Shown here one piece after another: positions 31,825 through 42,800 of a stretch of DNA of 64,000 nt (positions are counted from its first letter, which is position 1; every line of letters begins with the position of its first letter). This DNA is from Verticillium longisporum (lineage: Eukaryota > Ascomycota > Sordariomycetes > Glomerellales > Plectosphaerellaceae). The stretch spans positions 682,001-746,000 of the forward strand of contig JAETXT010000014.1 of NCBI GenBank assembly GCA_019188255.1. Direction: 5' to 3'. The position numbers were made by a program, and so were the translations under genes. The notes under the pieces were generated by a model that was not told the DNA's origin, did not search any database, and was given only the letters and a program-made list of their open reading frames with translations.

Positions 31825-33895
31825 GGGTGGGAAGGCGTATGTACGGCTTCAAAGCACGAGTAGTGCTACTGTTGTCCACGACAACATCCATCGTGCTCGG
31901 TTGGTCTGTGAAGCCTTACGCATTGCCGGTGATCAGTGGCTCAGGGTAGGATATATTGTGCTCGGGAAGCTATTTGTAAAGCTGACCAGAATTCACAGCA
32001 CACCGCTGTAACTTCACCAACCTCGCAGGTTTCGATATTGGCATTCTCGCCCGTGCCAGGTGCACTCGACATTGTTCATACCCAAGGCATCATTTTACAG
32101 CTGCTTCAATCTCGAGGCGAGGTTGTTGGGTACCAGTCGCCTCAGCGGAGTTCTGGGCTCATAGTCTACGCAGCGTTTGCAGAGTACGCCAGTCCAGCTG
32201 ATGCCTATTCCGCTGTGGCAGCATACAACGGCTGTTTGTTTGAGGTATCCAGTGACTTGACTGTAAACCACGAAGCGCGACATTGATTTCTAATGTGTGT
32301 ACAGGACATTATAATCCACTTGTCCACTCTCCAGGAACATGATACCCCCCCGCCAAGCGCGATCCACGACAGCACATCAGTTCTCTCCCCAGTTGTTGAA
32401 CGAAAACTTGGTCAGTCTATGCAAGATTTAACTCTGAGTAAACATACGCCTGCGACACAGTTGGTGCCATCTCCAGCGGTGCCTCCGATCGTTGTAGGTC
32501 AGCAATATCCCCCAACGAGACTGCAGGTCCAGCAACCATACACCATGTGGCCAATATTCTGTCACGCTCCGTTCCAGTCCAATATAGCGGCTTATCGTCT
32601 GGACAATGGTCACCAGAATGCGATCCCGTCGTCACCCCCATCCGTCAATTACCAGTTCATGGCAACGCTGGCTACAGGAACTAGCAATGCTCAGGTAGTC
32701 CCCATTCCGGATGATTTTTGTCAGCCACGCACGATGCCAGCTTACCCCAGGCCTGATATCCGCCGTCAACATGCATCACGAGTCAACCGGATGTCTCTAT
32801 ATGGTGTGGCCAGTCACCACAACCATGTGGACGTTGGCAGAATCCGCGAGGGTACAGATGTCCGAACCACCGTATGTGTAGCTTCTCACGGAGCGCGTAC
32901 GTTTTCATAATGCTGAATTTCTTGACAGATCATGCTCCGCAACATACCGAACAAGGTTGATCAGGCAATGCTGAAGCGTATCGTGGACGATTCCAGTTGG
33001 GGCAAGTACGACTTCATGTACCTCCGGATTGACTTTGCCAACGACTGCAAGTAAGTCGAAGGCACCAATTGCCAATTTCCTTGTCCCCGACTTTTTTTGT
33101 CCCCGTTGGGCTGATGTAACTTCGTGGTCACAGCGTGGGCTATGCATTCATCAATTTTGTTGACGTAAGTCTTCATTCGAGCAATCCACGATGCCAAAGC
33201 TAACCACTACCAGCCACTGGACATCATTGACGTAGGTCAACAGGGCGGGAGCCTTGACAATCCTCTGTGCTTCCACTTCATCCCTAACACCATTATAGTT
33301 TGTCAACGCGCGCGGCAACCAGCGGTGGAACTGTTTCAAAAGTGACAAAGTAGCCGAGATCTCATATGCCAGTAGGATGCCTACTACTCCGTGTTTCCGC
33401 AATGTGTTAAGCTAACATGCTGTGTTAGCCATTCAAGGCAAGGACTGCCTGGTGCAGAAATTCCGCAATAGCTCTGTGATGTTGGAAGCAGCGCATTACC
33501 GGCCCAAGGTAAATCAAGCTCGAGAACATATAAGCCTACGCCGCTGACAAAGGCACCCTCAGCTATTCTACACCTCCAATGGTCCTGTTCCGAAACTTGC
33601 GGGCCAAGAAGAGCCGTTTCCCCAGCCTGACAACCAGTCCAAGATGCAGCGAAGCTGCGAAAACGCAGAACACGTCGGTATGTAGTCCATCACTCTTGAG
33701 GCTGTTAGTGACAGGCATGAATGCTAATAGGAGCTTGCTTCATTGACAGGTCTCTTCACTCCCAACGCTGGCCAACACTTCCGTGATGAGCAGCGCCGAA
33801 GACGCTCACAATACGACCGCGGCACAAGACTTGCAGCACTGGAGGAGCATGAATTCGAGACAGCCAACGAACCATACATGCATTACTCCCGCTGA
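31825..33895 (+). CDS. mei2: Mei2-like RNA-binding protein with C-terminal RRM_2 domain (5' end unresolved)
   Basis: Homologue of fission-yeast Mei2, an RNA-binding regulator of meiosis; fungal relatives share its C-terminal RRM. Exons read: about 31825-31945, 32029-32244, 32305-32871, 32929-33050, 33134-33164, 33214-33231, 33299-33371, 33429-33508, 33563-33677, 33750-33895; phases agree at every junction and each intron has GT...AG with CTAAC or CTGAC-like branch sites in most. An upstream degenerate RRM-like stretch (YASPADAYSAVAAYNG) is followed by a disordered Pro/Gln-rich linker. The conserved RRM_2 core then appears as IMLRNIPNK, YDFMYLRIDFAND, VGYAFINFVD, PLDIIDFVNARG, RWNCFKSDKVAEISYA and IQGKDCLVQKFRNSSVMLE. 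No start codon is evident; the first recognised exon begins 60 bp right of the transposon, so the true 5' end may lie left of it. The gene is convergent with slp1, 352 bp away. Confidence 0.88.
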
Positions 33896-34247
33896 AAGCT
33901 ACGCACCAAGGCTGGACGTGGTGCATGGCCTAAAACCGATGGAGTATAGTCCGGTTAGATGATTGAATGTTAGGGGTTCCGGTGTCTCTTTGTTCCTCTC
34001 TTTACTTGCACACATAAGATTGCGTCTGATGTGTGGGATTGTTTTAGGGTTGCTTGATATGTAGAGAGCCCAGCAAAGTTTGGGTGCGTCTCATGTCTAA
34101 TATTCATACGTAGCTGATGAAGAGCCATTTCGAGTGTTCTGTACAAGCTGATGGACGTGGAAACATATCTCGTGTATCATGAAAGTAAAGCGTGTACGGT
34201 GTGCTGGCGCCGTAGTCACGGTATTTAACTGACTATGTGAACAGCCT
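33896..34247. other. Shared 3' region of two convergent genes
   Basis: 352 bp between the stop codons of the Mei2-like and Slp1-like genes, with normal composition. It must contain both polyadenylation regions. Nothing else is seen. Confidence 0.6.
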
Positions 34248-36995
34248 TCACGAGGGGAGATGTTCAGGAAGTGCAGGCAGCGGTTTGCGAAAACCAGCAC
34301 CAAGATCGTGCGTGTTTGCCAACCTACCCAAGGGGCTGGGTGGTGTTCGGGAGCCATCTTCGCTCGATGGGTCCGAGCCAATCCCGTCGGATTGAGTGTC
34401 CTGTGCGTCTGAAGATGACGGAGTCAGAACTTGTTCAGAAGAATGTGGATTGAACGATCGGCTAATGTGGCGCTCATTTGTTGTAGGTGGCGTCGCCGAT
34501 GTGCTAGGAGAGATGGAAACATCCTTGCTTTGGCGAGTGACCCAGGGGTCATCCTCGCTAGGAGAAATGGGTGAGGTAGCAAGTCGAGCACGCTCTGGCC
34601 GAGGCCCTGATGTACGCCGTGCATTAGCAAGGCTGCCTTCGTGGCTGTGCTGATGGACTCGGATGAAGGGATCCGTGCCGTAGACTTGGCCTTGTTGCTG
34701 AGCATCGCCCTCATGGTCATATTCGACAATTGAAGTGGAAAGATGGCCGTTGTGTGCTCGACCCAACCCAGAGGAATGCAAAGCTCGGGGGAGCCTATAT
34801 TGATATTGCCGGCTTGAACTGAATGGCACGTCCATCTGGTTTGGCGAAACAGAGACTACCGTTCTCGAGAAGATAACCATTACCAAGCACGATAGTAGCA
34901 GTATCGCCTGTAGGATGGCCATCCTCTTCTGGAATACTACTTCGTCAGCGAGGACATTCAGTCGCGAGCCTAGTGCGACGAGCTCCCTTTGCGATTGGTC
35001 CCGCTGGTTCTCTAAGGCCATGATGGTGGACTGCCAAATCTGATCGTATTGTTGGCGAACATGACGGAGCTCGGATAAGACTGTGTGGTTGAGGCTATCT
35101 AGTAGCAAGTCGACCTTGGCTAGTTGTCTGCGTTCTGACGCCCGCTGAGATTGCTGTAGAAAGCGTGACTGCTCCTCCAGGTACTCGAGAGACAGCGTGA
35201 CATTTGACTCTAGCAACTGCAAGCGTTTGCTTACCGCCTTGTGGAAGCTCTCTTGGACCGTTGGTGAGGCCGGCGGGACTGAGGTGGAAGTGCCGTTTTT
35301 GGAGCGCGTCGGCGCTTGTGCAACCGGCGATGGTCTCTTTGGGGACCCCGAAGCGATGCGTGATGCATTTTGAGACGAAATGTGTGGTACTGACGTCGGC
35401 CTTGATGTTGCTACTGTCACAGGGGTGGTAGATGGTGAACCGGTAGAGGTTTTTCCAGCGACTAAATCGGACGGGTCATCAACCCTATCCAGCGGGCCAG
35501 TCCAGTGTTCTTTCGATCGTTGAGAATGTGGCAAATCATCGGGGTGGGCAGCAGGGTAGATGTCGGCCTTTTGACTTCCCGTTTTGTGCGGCAACGTGTC
35601 CACGGTCGACCGCGGTTTCGATGCAGCCTCTTCAAGAACAGCAGTGTTTACGGGGCATGTGAAATCCAGAGGATTCTCCTGAATACGGGAGGCCTGTAGC
35701 GGTGAAGATGGCACAGAGTTGCCCACATCACTCCAGATGCTTCGTTCCTGGTGAGTAACTTCAGCTGCCTCATTATTGTCAGGTGGTGGAACCCTCTGTG
35801 CCTGATCAATGTCCACGTCTTGAGTGAGGTCCAGGACTGCATCCACATGTACGTCTTCAGCGTCGTCTTCATCAGGGGGTGCCTCGGTATCTTTCCAGGA
35901 GTCGAGCATGCGGGTGCCGTGGACTCGGAGTAGAGATACGGGGCAGTAATACTCATTTCCGTAGTGAGTAAGAAATTCGATGCGAACGTATTTAGCCCAG
36001 ATTAAAGGGTTCTCGACGAGAAAAGGCTGAATGTCTCTGGAGTTCTTGGCCTCAAATATGCCCAAGTCCTTCCATTTCTCGACTTTCACGGGATACCGGT
36101 CGCTGACGCTGACCTTGAAGTGCCGGATCATACTGGAGAAGAATTCGAAGTTTGCAAGTACCACAGTATCAATAAGAATGTCGTCTGTGAGCTCGACGAT
36201 GGCAAATTTGTTGACCGCGGCGCATTCGAGCAGCATGTAGGAGTCCTTATTCTCGACCAATATCGCCTTCGCATTCTTCGCTCCGGTATTGGTCTTGAGG
36301 ACAGTAGCGCCAGCATCGAATGAGGAATATGAAAATCGTTCCTTGCATGTCTTCCCTGCGTCCTTACTGCGGTAATACTGTGCCTTGCCATCGTCATATA
36401 GAACAGGTTCCGATGCTTGCTCGTTTTCGCCGGCGCCAGCAAGCGATTGCCGCGGTGGCGCTGCAATACTGCTGAGCTCTTCTGATACTGCTTCAACCTT
36501 GAGTGCTATGTCACTTTCTTCTCTAGAGTCATGTCCCTGGGGGGGTGGCCAAGCTTTCTCAGAGTCCGGATTGGTATCTTGAGCATCACGTTCAGCTTCA
36601 CGTGCCTTGAGATCCTTCCAGTCTTCGAAAGACATAAAGGTTGTGGCTTCCGTATGATCATCCACAGTGTTTATGGTCTCGACTGAGGGAGTAGCAGTCT
36701 GGTCGTCATTCTCCTCGCGATCTGCTGGTCTTGTATCCAGGAACGAGAGGTCATGTCCTATGTATTCTGCCGTTTGATCGCCATCTCTGGGTACGATTGA
36801 GTCAGCCTGTTGCCAACGAGCCCTATAACACTGGTCAGGCAGGGTGTCGGTCACGTAATTGATGTCCCGGGCGTGACATGTCGAAGGTGGCTCGTTCGCA
36901 GATGGGATCGGTGTGTCGGATTCGCATGATCCGGCTGGAATACTGACCAGCATCAACCGGGCCAATACGGCCCAGCCTTGTGCATGCCAAAACAT
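34248..36995 (-). CDS. slp1: SUN-like domain protein, Slp1/Sad1-UNC-like family
   Basis: Homologue of yeast Slp1, an ER-membrane glycoprotein that with Emp65 protects folding of soluble proteins; the SUN-like domain lies in the lumen. The chosen start (36995) gives 915 residues beginning MFWHAQGWAVLARLMLVSIP, a plausible signal sequence; the upstream in-frame ATG at 37118 would bury it. In order: the family motif FMSFEDWKDLKAREAE (about 120-135), the SUN-like beta-sandwich (about 215-365, with FDAGATVLKTN, YMLLECAAVNKF and YYCPVSLLRVHGT), an acidic/disordered middle, a coiled coil (about 605-690), one membrane helix (AILQAILLLSCLVMVIF, 693-709) and a long disordered cytosolic tail. Single uninterrupted exon, normal codon use, no sign of RIP although RIP-degraded DNA begins about 200 bp upstream. 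Confidence 0.92.
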   Translation of the reverse strand: MFWHAQGWAVLARLMLVSIPAGSCESDTPIPSANEPPSTCHARDINYVTDTLPDQCYRARWQQADSIVPRDGDQTAEYIGHDLSFLDTRPADREENDDQTATPSVETINTVDDHTEATTFMSFEDWKDLKAREAERDAQDTNPDSEKAWPPPQGHDSREESDIALKVEAVSEELSSIAAPPRQSLAGAGENEQASEPVLYDDGKAQYYRSKDAGKTCKERFSYSSFDAGATVLKTNTGAKNAKAILVENKDSYMLLECAAVNKFAIVELTDDILIDTVVLANFEFFSSMIRHFKVSVSDRYPVKVEKWKDLGIFEAKNSRDIQPFLVENPLIWAKYVRIEFLTHYGNEYYCPVSLLRVHGTRMLDSWKDTEAPPDEDDAEDVHVDAVLDLTQDVDIDQAQRVPPPDNNEAAEVTHQERSIWSDVGNSVPSSPLQASRIQENPLDFTCPVNTAVLEEAASKPRSTVDTLPHKTGSQKADIYPAAHPDDLPHSQRSKEHWTGPLDRVDDPSDLVAGKTSTGSPSTTPVTVATSRPTSVPHISSQNASRIASGSPKRPSPVAQAPTRSKNGTSTSVPPASPTVQESFHKAVSKRLQLLESNVTLSLEYLEEQSRFLQQSQRASERRQLAKVDLLLDSLNHTVLSELRHVRQQYDQIWQSTIMALENQRDQSQRELVALGSRLNVLADEVVFQKRMAILQAILLLSCLVMVIFSRTVVSVSPNQMDVPFSSSRQYQYRLPRALHSSGLGRAHNGHLSTSIVEYDHEGDAQQQGQVYGTDPFIRVHQHSHEGSLANARRTSGPRPERARLATSPISPSEDDPWVTRQSKDVSISPSTSATPPTTNERHISRSFNPHSSEQVLTPSSSDAQDTQSDGIGSDPSSEDGSRTPPSPLGRLANTHDLGAGFRKPLPALPEHLPS

Positions 36996-37195
36996 GGCTT
37001 CCTCGCTGAGCCGCGTTGGGTAATCTCGTTTTCGTGGAACGTGGGAGGATGCCTCATATTCGACACCGACGTTAACGACAATGTGGCATGGTGAATAGTC
37101 GATAGTGACCGCGAACAATGTGAAAGGAGCCTGTATGACGTGGGTTCTGGTGTAATGCGCTAGGTTCGGATGACAGGTCGCGGGGACTCAGGTTA
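36996..37195. promoter_or_regulatory. Remaining promoter of the Slp1-like gene
   Basis: Only about 200 bp of normal-composition DNA separates the inferred start codon from the AT-rich block. The core promoter and leader must lie here or inside the degraded DNA. No specific element is assigned. Confidence 0.5.
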
Positions 37196-38076
37196 TAGAA
37201 CAGCTGATATAGTACTGGAAAAATAAAGAAATAATATCCTAAATAAAAGTAAATACTGAATAAATACCTAAAGAGATAATACTTTTTAATATATAGAAGG
37301 TAATATATACTATAGTAGAGTAGGCTACTTATTTAATATTTCTAAATACTTTAATTAATAAATAAATAATAAGATATTAAATTAAATTAAATTTTACTTA
37401 TTACTATTATTAGGCTCTTATATAATTAATAAGTAATTAAATATATTATAATTCTACTTTTTATAAATATTATTATTCTATTTCTTTAATATAAAATAAA
37501 TTATTATATTTAAATTTAAATCTTAATTCTTTTACTATTTAAATATTTATTTATCTCTTAGAATTCTAATTTTATTTTATTTTAAAAAAATCTCTAAATT
37601 ATAGTTTTTTTAATCCTATATTAATACTTTAAATTTATAATATTTATAATAAGTAAATAATATATATAATAAGTAAATAGGCTACGTAATTATAAAATTA
37701 TAACTATCTGTCTTCTAATCTATTATTCTTAACTACTTAATATACTACCTAGTTCTAATAAAGGTTAATTATTACTTATTCTCTAAACTATTAAATAAGA
37801 CCTATAACTTAGTATTCGGAGCGCTATATAGATCTATAGTATCTCTAGAATTAGCTTTAATTGCTATTTAAAGGGCATTCTATCTTAAGGTAATGTTATA
37901 TCTAAATCGAAGAAATTAATTAAGCTAGAGGAATTAATAATTATCTAATATATACTTAAACTAGATTCCTAATTATTTCCTCCTTCACTTTATAAAATAG
38001 AAGATATAGTTAATTAATTATTTATTAATTATAATATATTATCTATTAGGGAGTACTAGGCCTTTAACTTTATTAA
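37196..38076. other. AT-rich edge of the RIP block, unassigned
   Basis: The most AT-rich part of the block, with long runs of A/T words and no recognisable coding relic. Its left limit at about 37.2 kb marks the boundary with the slp1 promoter. Confidence 0.5.
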
Positions 38077-38267
38077 TATAAAGAGTTAAATATTAAATAT
38101 TAATTAGCAAGTTATTACTAATAGATTAATAATAAGATATAGTTTATAAATAGAGTCGAAGCTATATATAATAGCCTCGATAAGTTAAAGTTATAATATT
38201 AATATACTAATTAAAATCCGAACTATCTACTTTCCCTAATCAAGGCCCTTAGCTTAATACCTTTATA
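38077..38267 (+). repeat. Family-1 LTR, copy A
   Basis: About 191 bp starting TATAAAGAGTTA and ending in CTTTATA, aligning throughout with copies B, C and D. The original ends were probably TG...CA before RIP turned them into TA...TA. It is followed by the same leader sequence as copies B and D, so it acts as a 5' LTR. Confidence 0.85.
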
Positions 38268-39611
38268 TTCTTTAATTTCTATAATCTATAATTAGATTAA
38301 GCTAAATAATAGATTAAACTAAGTATACTAGGACTTAGAAGCGAACTATTTATTATAATAAGTAATAATTAGATAATAAGCTAGTAAATATATTATTAGA
38401 ATTATTAAGAGACGATTATAATAGGAAGATTACCCTTAAATTAGAATCCCCTTTATAGAATTATCGCTAAATAATTAAAGAGTATTTAGAATAAGCTAAA
38501 CTATAATTATAGGTTTTTTAAGCCCTAATCGAGGAGCTCTAGGAATAGAGGCTAGAGAACTAATTTCTAATTTAATACTTTATTAAATATATTCCTATTA
38601 TAAAGAATTATAATAAACCTTCTATTTATAATTATAAAATACTTAAAGAAGATATTATTATTATTTAAATTAATAATTAATATATTATTATTAAAGCTAG
38701 AAATACTTTCTAATTTAATATAAATATAGCTTAAATTATTAAATAATTAATAATTAAATTTATTTATATTCTTTAAATAATATAATAAAATTATATATAA
38801 AACCTAGAAGCGATTCGCTAAAAGGACTTTAATATTAATAATATAAATATCTATTAAAGGGACTTTTAAAGCTTTATTAAATAAAAATACCTCTTAAAGG
38901 ACTTATAAAACCTAATTTATTAGGAATAGCTATATTCGCTTTACTTTAAAAGTAATAGGGATATTTCCCTTTTTATCTTTTTTAATTATTAGGAAAGTAT
39001 TTATTAATTATTTAATAAAAATATAGATTATAATAAAAAGTATATTTTTAAATATTTCTAATAATTCTTTTACTTTATATAGGATAAATTAATAGAATAT
39101 AATATTCTTATTAAAGATATTAAAATAATTATATATAAAGCTTAAAGAATATAAAATATTAATTAATAATAGAATAAATAATAAGAGAATAGATAATAAA
39201 TATATTCTTAATTAAATTAGAGTAAATAATATAATATAATACTTATATATAGAGGACCTAAGAGAGAAACCCTATAGGATTTAATTATTTATAAAATAAG
39301 GACGATCCTTATATTATAATAGAAGGACTATTCCCTATTAAATAAAGAACTTAAACTTATATTCTATAAGAACTCTATTTAGAGGCTAAAGGGCTACCCC
39401 TATAATATCTATAAATATATACTTCTATTATAATAAGATTAGCTATTAAGCGTAAAATTACCCTTAATTAGATTTATAGAAGTATAAAGCTATTATTATA
39501 AGTATTTAATTATTTAAATTCAAGGGCGTCTAAGTAATAGAGCTCTTAGAAAACGACTTAGTATAGGCCTTAATCTAAAGGGTATTATATTTAAAATAAA
39601 TATTAGGAAAA
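38268..39611 (+). mobile_element. Family-1 internal segment truncated to the gag region
   Basis: Parallels 39803-41150 of the longer copy over its whole length and then runs directly into LTR B, with no pol in between. The unit is therefore LTR-gag region-LTR of about 1.7 kb, either a deletion derivative or a recombination product. All frames contain stops. Confidence 0.75.
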
Positions 39612-39802
39612 TATAAGGAGTTAGATATTAGATATCTAATAGTAGATTATTATTAATAGATTAGTAATAAGATCTAGTTTATAAATAGAGTTAAGGCTAT
39701 ATTTAATAGCTTTAATAAATTGAAATTAATATATTAATATATTAATTAAAATCTAAAATATCTATTTTCTTTAATTAAGGCCTTTAGCTTAATACTTTTA
39801 TA
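39612..39802 (+). repeat. Family-1 LTR, copy B
   Basis: About 191 bp starting TATAAGGAGTTAGA and ending CTTTTATA. Shared between the gag-only unit on its left and the pol-bearing unit on its right. Confidence 0.87.
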
Positions 39803-42800
39803 TTCTTTAATTTCTATAATCTATAATTAGATTAAGCTAAATAAGAGATTAAATTAAATATACTAGGACTTAGAAATAAGCTATTTATTATAATAATTAA
39901 TAATTAAATAATAAGCTAATAAAGATATTATTAGAAATATTAAGAGATAATTATAATAGAAAGATTATATTTAAATTAGGATCCTTTTTTTTAAATTATT
40001 ATTAGATTATTAAAGAGCTTTCTTAATAAATAGAACCTTAATTATAGATATTCTAGGCCTTAGTTAAGGAACTCTAAGAATAAAGGCTAGAAAATCGATT
40101 TCTAGTTTAATATTTTATTAAATAAATTCTGATTATAAAGAATTATAATAAATATCTTATTTATAATTATAAGATATTTAAAAAGGATATTATAATTATT
40201 TAAATTAATAATTAGTTTATTATTATTAAAGCTAGAAATACTTTCTAGTTTAATATAAATATAATTTAAATTATTAAATAATTAATAATTAAATTTATTT
40301 ATATTCTTTAAATAATATAATAAAATTATATATAAAACTTAAAAGTAATTTATTAAAAGGACTTTAATATTAAGAATATAAATATTTATTAAAAGGACTT
40401 TTAAAGCTTTATTAAATAAGAATATTTCTTAAAAGATTTATAAAACCTAGTTTATTAGGAATAGCTATATTTATTATATTTTAAAGATAATAGAGATATC
40501 TCCTTTTAATATTCTTTAATTATTAAGAAAGTATTTATTAATTATTTAATAAAAATATAAATTATAATAAAGAATATATTTTTAGATATTTCTAATAGCT
40601 CTTTTATTTTATATAAAATAAATTAATAGAATATTATATCTTTATTAAAGATATTAAAGTAATTATATATAAAGCTTAGAGAATATAAGATATTAATTAA
40701 TTATAGAATAAATAATAAGAAAATAGGAAATAAATATACTCTTAATTAAACTAGAGCGAATAATATAATATAATATCTATATATAGAGGGCTTAAGAGAG
40801 AAACCCTATAAGATTAATTACTAATAAAATAAGGACGACCTTTATATTATAATAGAGGGATTATTCTTTATTAAACGAGGAACCTAAACCTATATTCTAT
40901 AAGAACTCTATTTAGAAGCTAAAAGGCTATTTCTATAATATCTATAAATATATACTTCTATTATAATAAAACTAGCTATTAAATATAAAATTACTTATAA
41001 TTAGACCCCTAGAGATATAAAGTAATAATTATAAGTATATAATTATTTAAATTCGATAGTATCTAGATAATAGAGCTCTTAGAAAACGATTTAATATAGG
41101 CCCTAATCTAAAGAATACTATATTTAAAATAAATATTAAGAAAAGTATTAAAGTATTAGTAATTATTTTATAATAAAGTAAAGAGATTAAATTCTCTATT
41201 AATTTAGATATTAATATTATAATAGATATTATTAATCCTATTCTTATTTAATTATTAAAATTATAAGAAATAGAAAATATAGAAGCCTTTAAAATATAAA
41301 TATTTAATAGCTAGATAGCGATTAATTGTAGGATATTTATATTCTCTTTCTATCTATTAAATATATAGAATTACCCTTAATTATTATATTAGCTATTTAT
41401 ATATATGGAATAGTTTAAAGGGTTTAATTATATACTCCTATTTAATAATAATATAGGGAAAGAAGGTATTTAAATAAATACCTTTATTTAATCCTTTATT
41501 TAAAGCTATATATTAAATATAGACCTAGAAGAATTTATAAAGATATTAATTAAGGATAAAGCTAAAATTTATATTATTTATATTATTTAAGCTATAATAA
41601 TAATACTTAATATAATTATCCCTATTATTAATAATCTACCTTTAAATGAAGGGTAAGCTAAAATACTTCCTATAGAACTTATTAAATTTAAAGCTATTTT
41701 CTCTAAAGATTTAGAAAAGGAACTATTAATATTAAAAGATATAGAATACTTAATAGATTTAAAAGAAAGAATTAAACCCCTTTATAGCCCTATTTATCTA
41801 ATATTATAGAGGTAATTAGAAGAGTTTTATTATTATATTATAGAAGGGGAAGCTATAAAGAGGATTAAAAAGTCTATTAATTTTATAAAAGCTTTAATTC
41901 TATTTATATTAAATAAGGATAAGAACTTATATCTATATATAGATTATTAAAGCTTTAATATAATTATAATATATAATTATTATCTTCTTTTATTAATAAA
42001 TAAACTTTTAAATTATTTTATAAGAATAAAGTATTTTTCTAAAATCGATATTTAGGATATTTATTATTAGATTTATATTAAGAAGAGTAATTAATAGAAA
42101 ATAGCTTTCTAGATAAGATATAAATATTATAAATATATTATAATATTATTTAGATTAATAAATACTTTTATTATTTTCTAAATATATATTTATTAAATAT
42201 TTACTAGATTATTAAATAATTTCTATATTATTTATTTAAATAATATATTAATCTATTTATAAATAAAGGAGGAATATATAATTTATTTCTAATAAATCCT
42301 AAAAAGACTTTAGGATTTTAAACTCTTTATTAAAAAATTAAAGTACTTATTTTATTAAGATAAAATAGAATTCCTAGGATTTATTATCTTAAAGGAAAAT
42401 ATAGCTATAGATCTAAACTATATCTAAGCTATAATTAAATAATAACCCCTAGAATCCTTTAAGGATATATAAATATTCCTAAACTTTATAAACTTCTATA
42501 AATAGTTTATAGAAAACTATTTAAAAATAATAGCCCTTTTATCTACTTTATTAAAAAGAAGTATTATAAGGTTTAAGAAGGGGCTATTTAAATAGCTATT
42601 TAAGGCTTAGAAGGTATTCGAATAATTAAAAATTATATTTATTATTATTATAATTTTAAGATATTAGGATTATATATTAAAAGGCTAGGTTAAGATTAAT
42701 ATATTTAATAATATTATTTTAAGGATCTTTAATTAAAAGTATAAAAATAAATAGAAGCTTATTATCTATTATTTATAGAAATTATTATTAATTAAATAGT

